Origin: Pyrrhosoma nymphula
Taxonomy: Eukaryota > Arthropoda > Insecta > Odonata > Coenagrionidae
Assembly (NCBI GenBank): GCA_963573305.1
Contig: OY754329.1
Span: 137,131,422-137,195,421 of the forward strand
DNA: 64,000 bases
Reading direction: 5' to 3'
The notes under the pieces were generated by a model that worked only from the letters and a program-made list of their open reading frames with translations, did not search any database and had not been told where the DNA came from. A program made the translations under genes and the position numbers. Positions within the stretch are counted from its first letter, which is position 1. Each line of letters begins with the position of its first letter. This document shows positions 1 to 9,479 of the stretch, one piece after another.

Positions 1-439
1 TCAACAATGCCTAGTCCTTCCTGAATAATTTCACTAGGTAAGGAAGGGTTTGAAATTATCAACCCTCGACATTATCGAAATTGCCTCGATGTAACTAAAC
101 TTTTGTCGTACAACAATTGAGAGTTTCCAGGCTCTGGCATCAAAAATTAATTCTCGTATCAAGGCTCAAACATTTGGAGTATGTCGTGAATAAGATCCCT
201 TGTGAACTCTACATCTATTTGACCCGCACTGAATCTACTTTCAATTTCTTATACCTTTTATTTCCATTTCAAGTCCTCCCTGAAGAACAAATACTCAATT
301 CCCCCCTTTCGTTTGGCTTGCATAATATATAATAAATAACCCTTTCGCTGATGAAATGAGTTAGTTATTGAACACCAATATTAAGCTGCAAAATATGCAG
401 ATTATTCCACGAACATACATAGTTTTAATGAACGCTTTT
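1..439. other. AT-rich stretch without a gene
   Basis: I see no gene, RNA or repeat structure that I can support here. A 71-codon open frame at 117-332 has no recognisable motif and is within the length expected by chance. Confidence 0.6.
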
Positions 440-983
440 TTCCAGTCATAGGAGCCGGCTGCAGCGCCATTTCTATGGAATTCCCGCATAGAGATGGGAA
501 AATTATCGTAATTTTCATCTGAGGTAAATTACCGCGGTAAATTACGGCAAATTTCGAAAATAACCGTAATTTTCCAGTATATTTTAGTTTTAAGCATTTA
601 AAAGCAAATGCATGGTAAAATAATGAAGCCAATAGCAATACGAAGGGAATACCGATGTTTAAACCATACGTAATACAGCATTAATCTATTAGAAATGTAA
701 AAAATTGGAAAAAGAACTACGGCAGCAACACGCAATTTGGCTTTCTTTTGTCAAAGTATGAGAATTTATCAAGAAGAATATTCTAATACATTACTCTATT
801 TTGTTATAATTTGAGTAAAATGCTCCAAAAACGAGTTGTACATGCCTCTTATAATTAAACACATAGAAAATGTAGACTTGGCTTGAATGAACATGTTGGG
901 AATTCATCTGTATGAAAAATTATCTCAAACGTAGGTGAATTATCTAGAAATTTACCCAAAATTACGGTAATTTTCAAGGGGCG
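440..983. repeat. AT-rich repeat, left part, interrupted by a transposon
   Basis: The stretch opens with GGCTGCAGCGCCATTTCT (453-470), which recurs at 26670 on the same strand. It then carries several GGTAATTT/AATTACC motifs, including the palindrome TTACCGCGGTAA near 528. The same motifs return at 1965-2030, beyond an inserted transposon, so 440-983 and 1965-2045 look like two halves of one older repeat. Its class is not clear. Confidence 0.5.
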
Positions 984-1959
984 CACAGTGGGGCGAAATG
1001 CCTGAAAGCTGGTCAAAACTAGAAAACGTTACTCAATCAATTCAAAATTATGTGCTATATGGTTTTTGAGGTCGCTGACTATGAATCTGCACTTATAATT
1101 TTGCAAAAGTTGTTATTTTTGGGAAAAACTGCGTAAAGGTTGACAATAATTGCGTAAATGTCGTTTGATCGAAGTGAAAGTTTCACAGTGAAAATGCGTT
1201 TATTTATATTTATATGCATACGCCTATCCACGAAAAAATAATAATTCATGGGATTTATGAATTATAATAACAATTCATCAAATCAAAAACACAAAATTTA
1301 AAAACATAAAAATAATTATTATCAAATATGTAAGCAGATGAACACATGCACTCGCACACTGCTCATTCCTCTTCTGATTCTTCATATTCTGAAGTCAACT
1401 GGCCTTCTGCGATATCGGGAACCACAAGCATTTGCCTCACTTCATCACTAAGAGGCTTCATCTTTTTTGGAACAAGATCTTTTTGGCATGAAATGACCGA
1501 GTCCGAGTACACCATTAGCCGGTGAAACATATCGCTCATGGTTAGGATTCTGGAGCATTTCCGCGAATTTTCGAGACGGAAACGCTTCAAATATTTATTT
1601 GTCGCTTCCTGGGCTTCCTCTGACATCTGGCCAATGGGCAGCAAAGCACGTGCTAGTATTTCTTTACCATGCAGCACACTTTCAATTCATTTTGCATCTT
1701 GAAAATTGGTATCAAATTAGCTTCACAGCATACTTTTAAACACGGCTATCGTCGAACGGTCCAGTTCCGTGGCAGAAGGTAACAGAAAAGCTGTCATTTC
1801 AACATTGATTGAAAAACGCAGGTGAATACCTACCGACCTCTAGCATGCATATTTAAGTGGCAAAACTATTTTACTACCTAGCCCTAAACAGAAAAAACAT
1901 ACATTTTAAAGTTTATTTTTTGACTTTTGACCACGATTTAGGTGTTTGGCCCCACTGTG
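984..1959. mobile_element. DNA transposon, 976 bp, with inverted ends
   Basis: The ends are related inverted repeats. The left end reads CACAGTGGGGCGAAA; the right end, reversed, reads CACAGTGGGGCCAAA. Both continue after a short gap with TGGTCAAAA. The 5-bp GGGCG lies directly outside both ends (979-983 and 1960-1964) and fits a target-site duplication, although the GC-rich junction leaves the exact boundary uncertain by a few bases. A short minus-strand frame sits inside. The superfamily is not recognised with confidence. The size suggests an internally deleted copy. Confidence 0.65.
1363..1677 (-). CDS. Transposon-associated protein C-terminal segment (104 codons)
   Basis: This minus-strand frame of 104 codons lies wholly inside the inverted-repeat element at 984-1959. 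The N-terminal part has the pattern ILARALLPIGQMSEEAQEA followed by NKYLKRFR and a basic SRKCSR stretch, then D-M-F-H-R-L and SDSVIS. The C-terminus is acidic (EYEESEEE). From memory this resembles the C-terminal part of a family of uncharacterised insect proteins linked to DNA transposons, with LPIG-x-LSEEA-x-EARNK and SSDPLISSL motifs; this is recollection, not a search. The first codon may be internal to a longer lost frame, since no catalytic domain is present. Its flanks are AT-rich and non-coding. It is most likely a truncated transposon gene rather than a host gene. Confidence 0.5.
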   Translation of the reverse strand: MLHGKEILARALLPIGQMSEEAQEATNKYLKRFRLENSRKCSRILTMSDMFHRLMVYSDSVISCQKDLVPKKMKPLSDEVRQMLVVPDIAEGQLTSEYEESEEE

Positions 1960-1964
1960 GGGCG

Positions 1965-2045
1965 TGGTAAATTACGAAAAATACCTTGGTAATTTACGAA
2001 ATTTACCGCGGTAATTTTCAGAGTGGCCCATTTCTATTCCCGCAT
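1965..2045. repeat. AT-rich repeat, right part
   Basis: The sequence TTTACCGCGGTAATTTTCAG and the phrase CCATTTCTATTCCCGCA match motifs of the left part at 466-560. This supports one repeat interrupted by the 984-1959 transposon. Confidence 0.45.
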
Positions 2046-2499
2046 TTTGACTTCAATGATCTCAGTCATTAGCTAATAACTCAAAACATTCTGTGGTAAG
2101 GTGCCTATATTTTATTTTTAATCAATTTATCGGGAGTTTTCCCTTCTTATGAACAGTTTTTCGCGGAAATAACATTTTTATTTCACTGAAATCTTATGTT
2201 TTTCCCATTCTTGCATTCAACACCGTGTACTTTCAAGTTCACTTCGCGTGGAAAATGGCGTGGAAAGGTAACACAATGTTGTTCATTGCGGATAGAGGAC
2301 ACGTTTTTTCTACAAGTATCCAGAATATGAATGAAATGACATTTTGGACATGTCTCGGAGGAACCACCTTAAGCTATCGATTTGAGAACCAATGAAAGAG
2401 AAAAAAAATATCACTCTTTTTTGAACCTCGTATAGATCTCCCAGTGGCGACGGGAGAAATCTTGTCGCATCCGTCCGCATTACGGGTCCTTATGGATTC

Positions 2500-2870
2500 C
2501 GTTAGCGTCCGCAAACCCTTCTCCTTCGTTTCCTTGACGTGGACACTACACGGTTGGGCGCTCTCTTGTGGGAGATGAAGACGTTCAATTCAATTCCTCC
2601 TCCTCCTGCTGGGAACCCATCTCTTCCTCCCGTGGAAAGGTGGCGGGGGGGGGGGAACTGTGCACCCAAGCGGCAGGGTATCACTGTCCGTCCGGTCTGC
2701 CTCCTCCCCTCCCTCACTCCTACCTTCTCCCCCTCACCTTAAAGGAAGGGTCAACGATACGTGACCGTGGACTGCGGGCGACTGCGGCGACCGTCAAGCA
2801 CGCGGATGCACGCACTGCGTGGAATGTCCAGTCGAGACGACACACGCCAGTCTCCCCTGTTTGACGATTA
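2500..2870. other. GC-rich, pyrimidine-rich patch
   Basis: Base composition shifts from AT-rich to GC-rich, with CpG steps, CCTCC runs on the plus strand and a run of 11 G at 2645-2655. Open frames in both strands here follow from the low stop-codon density and share no recognisable motif. Confidence 0.5.
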
Positions 2871-3268
2871 CTGCTGAAGTGATTAATTGAAGCCGGTAGA
2901 TGTCTACGGCATCAATACTTGACCCTTACTTCACTGCGTAAGCGCTGATTTTCGGTTTGAAGCTTCCCAGCATCCTGCTCACACGCACCTGCTAATCCTC
3001 CCGCCAGATGGCCTACCATTCTCTTGGCGCCACCTCCTCCCATATCCTACTTCCTACTCCAATTTTAAGTACACTGCGTGATCCTGTTCTTCTCTATCAT
3101 CACTCTATCGTATCTGCTCCCTATGGAAGGTTTTCAAACCCATTAAACTTTATAAAACTGGTCATTGTACCCCTGATTGGCTCTCAGCACATTATTACGT
3201 TGCATATAGCAGTTTTGTTCACATTTGGCTAGCATTAAACTAATTTAAGAAATTATTGTGACTAATGT

Positions 3269-3343
3269 AGTTTTTCTTTTCTTTGCAGGTAAGGAATTAT
3301 TCTATGGAAATCATTTTATGAACGACAATGAAGACTGGTGAGT
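3269..3343 (+). other. Exon-like unit A / candidate recursive splice site
   Basis: A pyrimidine tract (TTTTTCTTTTCTTTGCAG, 3271-3288) ends in an acceptor CAG directly followed by GTAAGG, so acceptor and donor-like signals abut. The unit 3289-3337 (49 bp) then ends CTG|GTGAGT, a strong donor. It contains ATG-GAA-ATC-ATT-TTA-TGA and, overlapping that stop, ATG followed by NDNED-W with the stop TGA created across the donor (TG|G TGA). A homologous unit with the same signals lies at 53557-53612. This layout is that of recursive splice sites with an RS-exon, or of a small alternative exon. The length is not a multiple of three. No neighbouring constitutive exon is visible in the window. Both units point to transcription of the plus strand. 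Confidence 0.55.
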
Positions 3344-3454
3344 TGTGAATGCCATTTTTTTGCCTATTTTGTTTCCCTATCCGGTCCACCTTCTTCCACC
3401 GAAGGTCTGATTAAGTAATTCAATAGTTATTTAATAAGGTGTACACTAAATCCA

Positions 3455-3510
3455 TGCCTGAGGCGGGATATAAACCCACGATCTACCTTCTAACGTGGCC
3501 GGGAAGCTTT
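3455..3510 (-). repeat. tRNA-derived SINE-like head
   Basis: On the minus strand the segment reads like a tRNA-related promoter region, with GTAGATCGTGGGTTTATATCCC; the last part is close to a pol III B box (GGTTCGAATCC). It looks like the head of a decayed SINE. The A box is weak and I cannot set the 3' limit. Confidence 0.4.
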
Positions 3511-3837
3511 TCTTTCTTCTGATTATTTTTTAAAAAACAGAGATACATTACAATATCTCATACAGAACATACATCTGCTTGCCAACCTGTGAGCCAGTGT
3601 TGGAAAAAAGGAATTGGAAGAAGCGAAGGACGAAAGTAAATTGTATGTTAACAAACTGTCTTAGTTTCTCTCCCTGTTTTTATTGTAGCCGTTAATGGTT
3701 CATTTTGCATGGAAGAAACGAAATATTTTACTCATCAGTTTGGAAGCGTATCTTTCTTATTCAGTCTCTTCTATCAGTTCTAGAGATATAGTATGAGGTC
3801 AAAATAATATCCCTCGTGTCTTACTGAAACTCGCTTA

Positions 3838-4075
3838 ATCTTAATTTTACAAGTAATCTTAGCCTAGCGTCTCCTTGTCTCTAACGGTTCCCAACTTAGC
3901 CATTCCATCAGGCCTATCCAAAGCGTAATAGCATCTCTCTTTAAGTTTTTCATCCGAGAACCTTCCAACTCTTTGATCAATGGTCTTTTCAATGCAGCGC
4001 TGCTAATGCGTCGTACATGTTAGGTCTGATTTTATGGTGATTCCCTGGTACTCGACTATGTCTGATACATTTATA
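3838..4075 (-). pseudogene. LINE 3'-terminal coding relic
   Basis: On the minus strand, frames broken by frameshifts give IEKTIDQRVGRF, then MEWLSWEPLETRR, then RLRLLVKL. The WEPLE-x-RR-x-x-x-RL pattern is typical of the C-terminal end of non-LTR retrotransposon ORF2 proteins (jockey/CR1-type). A reverse transcriptase segment on the same strand follows at 4153-4512, that is, upstream in transcription. The two are probably parts of one decayed element separated by deletions and by the palindrome at 4091-4138. Confidence 0.55.
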
Positions 4076-4090
4076 TTTACTTCCCCACTT

Positions 4091-4138
4091 TATTGATAAT
4101 ATGTTCACCCACCTTGGTGGGTGAACATATTATCAATA
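4091..4138. repeat. Perfect 48-bp palindrome
   Basis: Arms 4091-4113 and 4116-4138 are exact reverse complements with a 2-base spacer (centre CCCACC-TT-GGTGGG). It lies between two segments of the same LINE relic, at the end of the reverse transcriptase segment. It could be a short foldback element or an inverted duplication made during insertion. Confidence 0.85.
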
Positions 4139-4152
4139 TTCTCCCTCTTTCG

Positions 4153-4512
4153 TTAGAAGCGCACTGCAATGCATTTACTAAGATTTAGTTCGTGCCCCCA
4201 CTCAAGACACCACGTGATATATTCCAACTGTGATAAAATCCGATTAGAGAAATTCACATGGGATGAGATGAGTCCGCGTTTGAGATAATTTTCTCGGCAG
4301 TTGACCGCATCTTCTGCGAACAATCTAATTTTGCTGCTTACTCTTGGATTAATGTCGTTCACATAGATAATGAATAACAGGAGGTTGTTCACGCTCCCTT
4401 GTGGGACTCCGGATGTCACCCTCAAGCGACTATAGAAACTTGTGGCTTCGATTAGGACTACTTCTTGCCTGCGATCAGTTAGAATGTCCCTTATACAATA
4501 GCTATTTTTGTT
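4153..4512 (-). pseudogene. Non-LTR retrotransposon reverse transcriptase fragment
   Basis: The minus-strand frame runs open from about 4512 to 4153 and reads NSYCIRDILTDRRQEV, then SRLRVTSGVPQGSV, LLLFIIYVNDI, SSKIRLFAEDAV, then WCLEWGHELNLSKC. These are successive reverse transcriptase motifs of LINEs: the RVTSGVPQGSVLGPLLF block, the YVNDI block, the F-A-D-D catalytic block and the W-C-x-x-W-x-x-x-LN-x-x-KC block. The catalytic box is FAED rather than FADD, so one of the two catalytic aspartates is replaced and the copy should be dead. Roughly 120 residues of the usual several hundred remain. It probably belongs to a jockey/CR1-like clade, but the clade is an inference. Confidence 0.85.
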
Positions 4513-4591
4513 TTTATTTGTACATTATTGTAGCTTGAATATAAGTTTCGTGTTAGGAACCTTGCGCTGATGTGACGTCTTTCGTAATAAT

Positions 4592-4650
4592 TATATTGCA
4601 GCGCATTTACTAAGATAAAGTTCGAGTCCCCACTCAAGACGCTAAGTGCC
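4592..4650 (-). pseudogene. Second copy of the LINE W-C-x-x-W segment
   Basis: The plus strand GCATTTACTAAGATAAAGTT and the following CCCCACTCAAGACGC repeat the sequence at 4170-4209 with a few changes. Translated on the minus strand it again gives a W-x-x-EL-x-LSKC-like stretch. It is a short separate relic, or a local duplication, of the same LINE family. Confidence 0.6.
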
Positions 4651-4759
4651 AACGAGTTAGCCGTTGTATAAAGGTTAGGTTTAGCATCGACAAGGCGTGA
4701 TACCTGCTTGTATTTCCTGCATCCCGTGATGACGTTAGCTTTCGTGGTCCAATCCTCTC

Positions 4760-5090
4760 TCCTCCTCTTTTCGATGCGTACATCCGCCCATTCCTTCGCT
4801 CCCTGTACGTACCCTCCCTCCCCCCTTTCCCAATCCCTCCCATCTGCCCCACAATTCCGCGTGGTCTGCCAGCGCTATCGACCGATGGAGCCCTGTTTAT
4901 TTACTTTTTTTCCTCCGTTCCTCAGGGTTCGACGCCTTTTCCAGAGGGTATTGGCACGTGTGGGGAAACTGAAGAGAACGGAGAAGAAGAGAGGGTGGGA
5001 GGGATGGAATTGGGGGCGTATCCCCTTCGAATCTCTTGTCTTTCTCGTACCGTACCTATAGCTTGCGCTTTTGGTTTCACAATGCTGCCT
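4760..5090. other. GC-rich, pyrimidine-rich patch
   Basis: The plus strand is rich in CCTCC/TCCC runs around 4800-4850 and becomes purine-rich (GAGAAGAAGAGAGGGTGGGA) near 4980. The overlapping open frames on both strands show no motif and reflect composition. Confidence 0.45.
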
Positions 5091-5169
5091 GCACTCATCC
5101 AATCGACTTGCTTTGTCTGCCTATCGAACGCGTGAAGCACTGCACGTGACTTAAATGGAGCATGTTGTC

Positions 5170-7130
5170 TGCACACACCTCCAACTCTTGAGTGTGAACC
5201 GTATTGTTGGATTAGATTGATGGCTACGTGAAATTTTTATAGTTCGCGGAATTCATGTTACATGCGGCCCACAATATTATGCAATAATCTGATGAAAGAA
5301 GATGAAGGTTAATAATTCAAGCGAATAAAATACTTCCTACTAAAAGTAGTAAAATATTTTCAACGGATATGTTATAACCATGTAGAAACGTTTTATAATA
5401 TCAATATAAAAAAGTTTAATTGAATAACAATTATCTTATATAAATTATACCCTCAGTGAATATCTACTATCAGTTTTTTACTTAGGAAAGCGACAGTTCT
5501 TTCTTGTGTTTGAATAATGTCGTAATAATTTAACACGTACAGGCAGGGTCAATTATAAAAAGCGAATTATCCCAGGGAACTGAATGATAATAAAATTTTG
5601 GCACTTACACCTCTTATTATTTGAGTTATTAGTAAATTAATGCAATAAATGTTCAGTCAAAATGTGTTAACTCGGTAGAAATGGCGCTTCAGTCGCTTCT
5701 GATGCTTGGAAAAATTACTTATAAAAATATGTATTTGTAGAATAATCGGCATATCTTAAAGCTTGACTATTTTTTCGACAAGCTACGGCATATCACCAGT
5801 TGAAGCAGTAGTATTATAAACAATTTCAACGAAAAGGTGAAATTCGACGTTTATTTTGACTTACACAGTCGCAGTGTACCATCCTTAAATGACATTGTGG
5901 TCATTTTACGGTGGCTGCACCTTAATAATCTTTTATCAACATCTTTACCAAGGGTTCCTGTATTATTCTCTCTTCTGAGGACACTCTGTTTTTCCCACGC
6001 AACCGTATTGCTTATACATGTAGTACGTACTAATTAACATACGGCGTCCATTATTTAAGTAGAACAATTCTTAGGGATGGGAGATCTCTCGCGAAAGCCT
6101 ATCGTCACGCGACACCCGACTCCCCGGACGGATTGGCAGTTGAGTCGTTGCGTGGTTACATAGATATATACGAGCGTTACGAATTGATTCGCAAGACTAT
6201 CACTGGAGGGATACAGTGTAATTTCATATAAGTATTTTACGTCATGTGTATTTCATGCAATTATCATTAATGTATACATATAGTTTTCATATTTATATTT
6301 TCATTAATATTTATTTAGATATATATAATATTGTGTACTCCCCGCTGCCAGTCATATCCATACTCACAATCAGTGTTTCACTTCTGTCGGCTGTCCCACG
6401 ATGGCCACACCTATTTTTAAAATCCAAAATGATGCTCAGGCGAAATAATTCCAAAAATATCTCGTCAGTTACGTTCTGATTCCAGCTGGGCTATCATGCT
6501 TGCGCAATGGGCTCTTTTTATTGGCCTTTTCCGAGCTATTAGTCCATCAATCGGATCTTAGCTGGATAAAATAAAGGAATTTCCTAGCCAAGCAAACAAT
6601 GCTTGTCCGATGAAGCGTTTTTTTTCTCGCACGCGGTAGCTATTCTTGGGCATGATGAGGTGATGCAGCCTATCTCGGATTTGGGTCGTCTCTGTGTTGA
6701 CTAAATGAACGCGTTTTTAGGTGCTTCTTGGGTTCACCAGAAGCTGTGTCAGTTGGAGAGACAGGAAGTCCAGACCATACATGACAAGCCCTTGTACTTT
6801 CACCTTGTTTTGATCTGGTTTGGGAATGGGCATTGCATTTATTCACTTCTATTCTAGTAGTTATTCTGATACTCATGAAATAACTTCTTTTTAGTTTTTG
6901 GATGGAAGGAAGTTCTTGTTTCTGCTCGCTTCGGAGTTCACTTTCGGTGCCTACTTGCTATTATTTTGGAACAATAGGTACATATAACCAGTTGACATAT
7001 TTTATTATTTATTATTTAAATGTAGAAGCATTCCTCTACCTTTTTTCTGTTTTGCACATGAATATACATATTGATCTAAATCTTCGGCTCCACTGTACGG
7101 GCAGAAGTGTTGCCTAGGTTTCCGCAAAGA
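5170..7130. other. AT-rich spacer without a gene
   Basis: No supported gene is seen. The segment at 5672-5700 on the minus strand contains GCGCCATTTCTACC, similar to the GCGCCATTTCT motif at 460 and 26680. A GC-richer block at 6080-6160 has no recognisable function. Confidence 0.5.
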
Positions 7131-7137
7131 TAGGTCG

Positions 7138-7300
7138 CGCTACAATCGGCATGGTTCCGCTCCCGTGTGTCAAAAATGGCCGGTTTAATTGGGAGGCCAA
7201 ATCCGGTACCTTTATTTCCAGTATCTCCATTTGAATCACGGCCTTTCAATAATAGAACCACCTTCTCTAGAGTGGCGGCGCTACAATCTGCTTGGTCCTG
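7138..7300. repeat. Two related short direct repeats
   Basis: The phrase CGCTACAATCGGCATGGTTC at 7138 is echoed by CGCTACAATCTGCTTGGTCC at 7278, about 140 bp apart on the same strand. The segment between is not otherwise repetitive. This may be part of an unidentified repeat with internal subunits. Confidence 0.5.
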
Positions 7301-7587
7301 ATTTTTCGGTGCATGCGGAATGTTTGGCAACCCCCACTTGGGGCAAGTTTAGGATCCATATGTATATTCATGGTTTTTCACCTAACTGGTATGAGTCTAG
7401 CTTCCGTGGTTTACTACTAGAAAGAAGTACCATCCTTTTATCAAATTTCATCAGTCCACAACGAAAGGTTAGAACATTTTTGGATTAGAGGCACAAGATG
7501 TGAATGTAACTGGGTTGATCTAGGGTGATGTTATTTATAACTATCATTGCGGGAAGGACCTGTGAACAGGTGGGAAGTCCCATTTCA

Positions 7588-7631
7588 GCTGGCTTGGAGT
7601 GCTGGACTGTAAGTCAACGATCGATACCGCT
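7588..7631 (+). repeat. tRNA-Tyr-like SINE-type fragment
   Basis: The stretch has an A-box-like GGCTTGGAGTGCTGG, then GGACTGTAAGTC, which looks like a tyrosine anticodon arm with GTA in the loop, then a B-box-like CGATCGATACC. It lacks a convincing acceptor stem, so it is more likely a tRNA-derived repeat or pseudogene than a working tRNA. Confidence 0.4.
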
Positions 7632-7930
7632 GTGATAAGACGTTCATTTTTTAAATCAGACTTCTAACATGTTTTATCACATCGGGGCACGTGACATTAG
7701 TTTTGAATAACTATCTGTGATTCTTGAGGCTTTATAGCTCAAAAAATATATCCAGGTTGGTGACCCGAGAGGAAATGTCGAATGTAAACCAAGTAACCCG
7801 TGAAAGTAAGTTGATTCGTCTTGATGGATTATGCAAGCGATAGTCGAAATTACTTTTCAAAGCAAGAGTGTTTGTCTTTCGATGATTAATAGGGAGGCAA
7901 ACCAAGTGATGAAATCTTAGTTGGGGATGC

Positions 7931-8431
7931 ATGGGTTTTAAAAACTTTTTGAGGTTTTGTTTCCTCTGGAGATATTTAGATCAACCCATGGAAAACACAT
8001 ATACTCTTGGTGATGGAGTAATTGCTATGTGTTCTGCTCAATTTAGTAACCTCCCACGAGTATATTTTTCTTTCTTTCTGCTCGGGATGCACTGTTGCCA
8101 GAGTGAGAACTTCCATTGTTGTCCGAAAGATAAATTGGCGCGTAAATTGAAAAGTGAGTGTTGTTGGCAGGTATTTGAGAATGGAGTGCGGTTCATTCGC
8201 AACGCGGTGATGAGATTCGTCTCAGAATATCCGGCTCCATTTAGCTCGTTGTTGAGGGTCCTTGTTTGTTTGCATCAACCTTTCCAACAATGCGGAATGA
8301 GGGCTTTTTCATGCAACAAGATGGCATTAATGCAGCAACAAATGAAATATCGATTAGGTTATGCTAACAACAGCATGACGCAAAGCTATCTACATTGCGT
8401 TAGTCTAAATGAGAAAAGAAAAAAATTATAA
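7931..8431 (+). CDS. Unrecognised 166-codon open frame, cysteine-rich
   Basis: This is one of the two longest open frames in the window, and the only long one in AT-rich sequence. The predicted protein has 12 cysteines, including three CC pairs (HCCQ, HCCPK, ECCW), and a basic C-terminal tail (EKRKKL). I recognise no domain, signal peptide or transmembrane pattern that I would defend. No splice signals or promoter were identified. By a rough estimate assuming about 37% GC, a chance frame of this length in 64 kb of six-frame sequence is unlikely but not rare enough to exclude. It could be a decayed transposon segment or chance. Confidence 0.2.
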   Translation: MGFKNFLRFCFLWRYLDQPMENTYTLGDGVIAMCSAQFSNLPRVYFSFFLLGMHCCQSENFHCCPKDKLARKLKSECCWQVFENGVRFIRNAVMRFVSEYPAPFSSLLRVLVCLHQPFQQCGMRAFSCNKMALMQQQMKYRLGYANNSMTQSYLHCVSLNEKRKKL

Positions 8432-8879
8432 GAGCGGAAGGTTCCTAAGTTTTACCTGTTGTATTAATTTTTTTTCACATGGCATATGTGTGTTAATGAT
8501 GGAGAACAGTATTTTTTTAAGTACATAGCTTGTGGTAGATTTGGAGAAACTGCTTAATCACGCAAGATACCTCTCTTTGTTCTTAATGAGGATTTATCTC
8601 TAGGAATAATCTTGTTGCCATCCTTTTTGATACCGTATCTGGTAAAGTTTATGAAAGAAAAAAACGTGGTCTGCGTCGGACCAGACGGTGGAAGTTATAC
8701 TTCTTTGGCCGGTCGCACACACCCGCTCTAACACACAGGCAGACAGGATATATAAATGAAATAAAAGACATTTTTTCTCTATTATTCAATATATTTCTCT
8801 TCGATATATTGTTATGAGTGATTTAATTTTTATAATATACACCTATATATTATCTGTTATATACACCTATATACTATAT

Positions 8880-9061
8880 GTACGTTTTTGTATGGTTTTT
8901 TGTACGTTCGAACTTTGAAAAGAAGTTTTGTTTAAAAAAAAAATCGCCCCACCCGGGAATCGAACATGGGACTCTTAGGTGAAAGTCGAGTGCGCTATCG
9001 ACTCACCCATCGATGCTCTTGTTCAAAGTTCGAACGTACAAAAAACCATACAAAAACGTAC
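8880..9061. repeat. Perfect 40-bp inverted repeat around a 102-bp loop
   Basis: Arms 8880-8919 and 9022-9061 are exact reverse complements (GTACGTTTTTGTATGG... paired with ...CCATACAAAAACGTAC). Perfect arms next to decayed surroundings suggest a recent insertion or gene conversion. Confidence 0.9.
8944..9012 (-). tRNA. tRNA-Glu-like sequence (pseudogene or SINE head)
   Basis: On the minus strand an A-box-like GGGTGAGTCGATAGCGC is followed by ACTTTCACC, which resembles a glutamate TTC anticodon loop. The B-box-like TGTTCGATTCCCGGG follows. Right after it come ten T residues (A run 8934-8943 on the plus strand), a strong pol III terminator. The anticodon and T stems pair poorly, so a working tRNA is unlikely. 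Pol III transcription of a short RNA is plausible. The unit sits exactly in the loop of the 40-bp inverted repeat. Confidence 0.45.
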
Positions 9062-9397
9062 AATTGTGGATTTTTCTCACCCAAAAAAGAGCGTGACGCG
9101 GTTTCTCGACCAACATCCCATCCCAAAAGTCTCCAACGGGCGCAAAGAAGTATAACTTCAAAATACTCTTATTCTTCGGCTTGTCAATCCATCGCATGAT
9201 ATTCGAGTTATCGGCGGCAAGTCATTGAAAGTCTTGTTACCATCAGTTGCCAATAGAGGGGCTGAGCGCTAGTTAAGATGTCACAATTCGATGCATGCAA
9301 CGACGAGGCGACGCATGCTTGTATCACCAGAGGGCTTAATCAGGAGCCTTCTTCAGTTAAGACTCGACACGGTTGAACCTAAAAATATTCGTAAATG

Positions 9398-9472
9398 TGA
9401 CGTCACAGCCCCGACATATCTCAACTTTTGAATAACTTTATTTGAAATTTTCGAGGCTGTGACGTCGAAATT
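9398..9472. repeat. Small inverted repeat with TGACGTCACAGCC arms
   Basis: GACGTCACAGCC at about 9400-9411 pairs with GGCTGTGACGTC at about 9456-9467, leaving a loop of about 44 bp. It has no other feature. Confidence 0.6.
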
Positions 9473-9479
9473 TCGTCCC

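Larger units (their letters stand above)
8691..9159. mobile_element. Nested inverted-repeat element carrying a tRNA-like unit
   Basis: The outer 17-bp arms are exact: GAAGTTATACTTCTTTG at 8691-8707, with its reverse complement at 9143-9159. An inner 40-bp exact inverted repeat lies at 8880-8919 and 9022-9061. The inner loop holds a tRNA-like unit. The left interior also has two copies of TTATATACACCTATATA near 8840-8875. No transposase frame is present, so this would be a non-autonomous element. Its superfamily is unknown. Confidence 0.6.
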
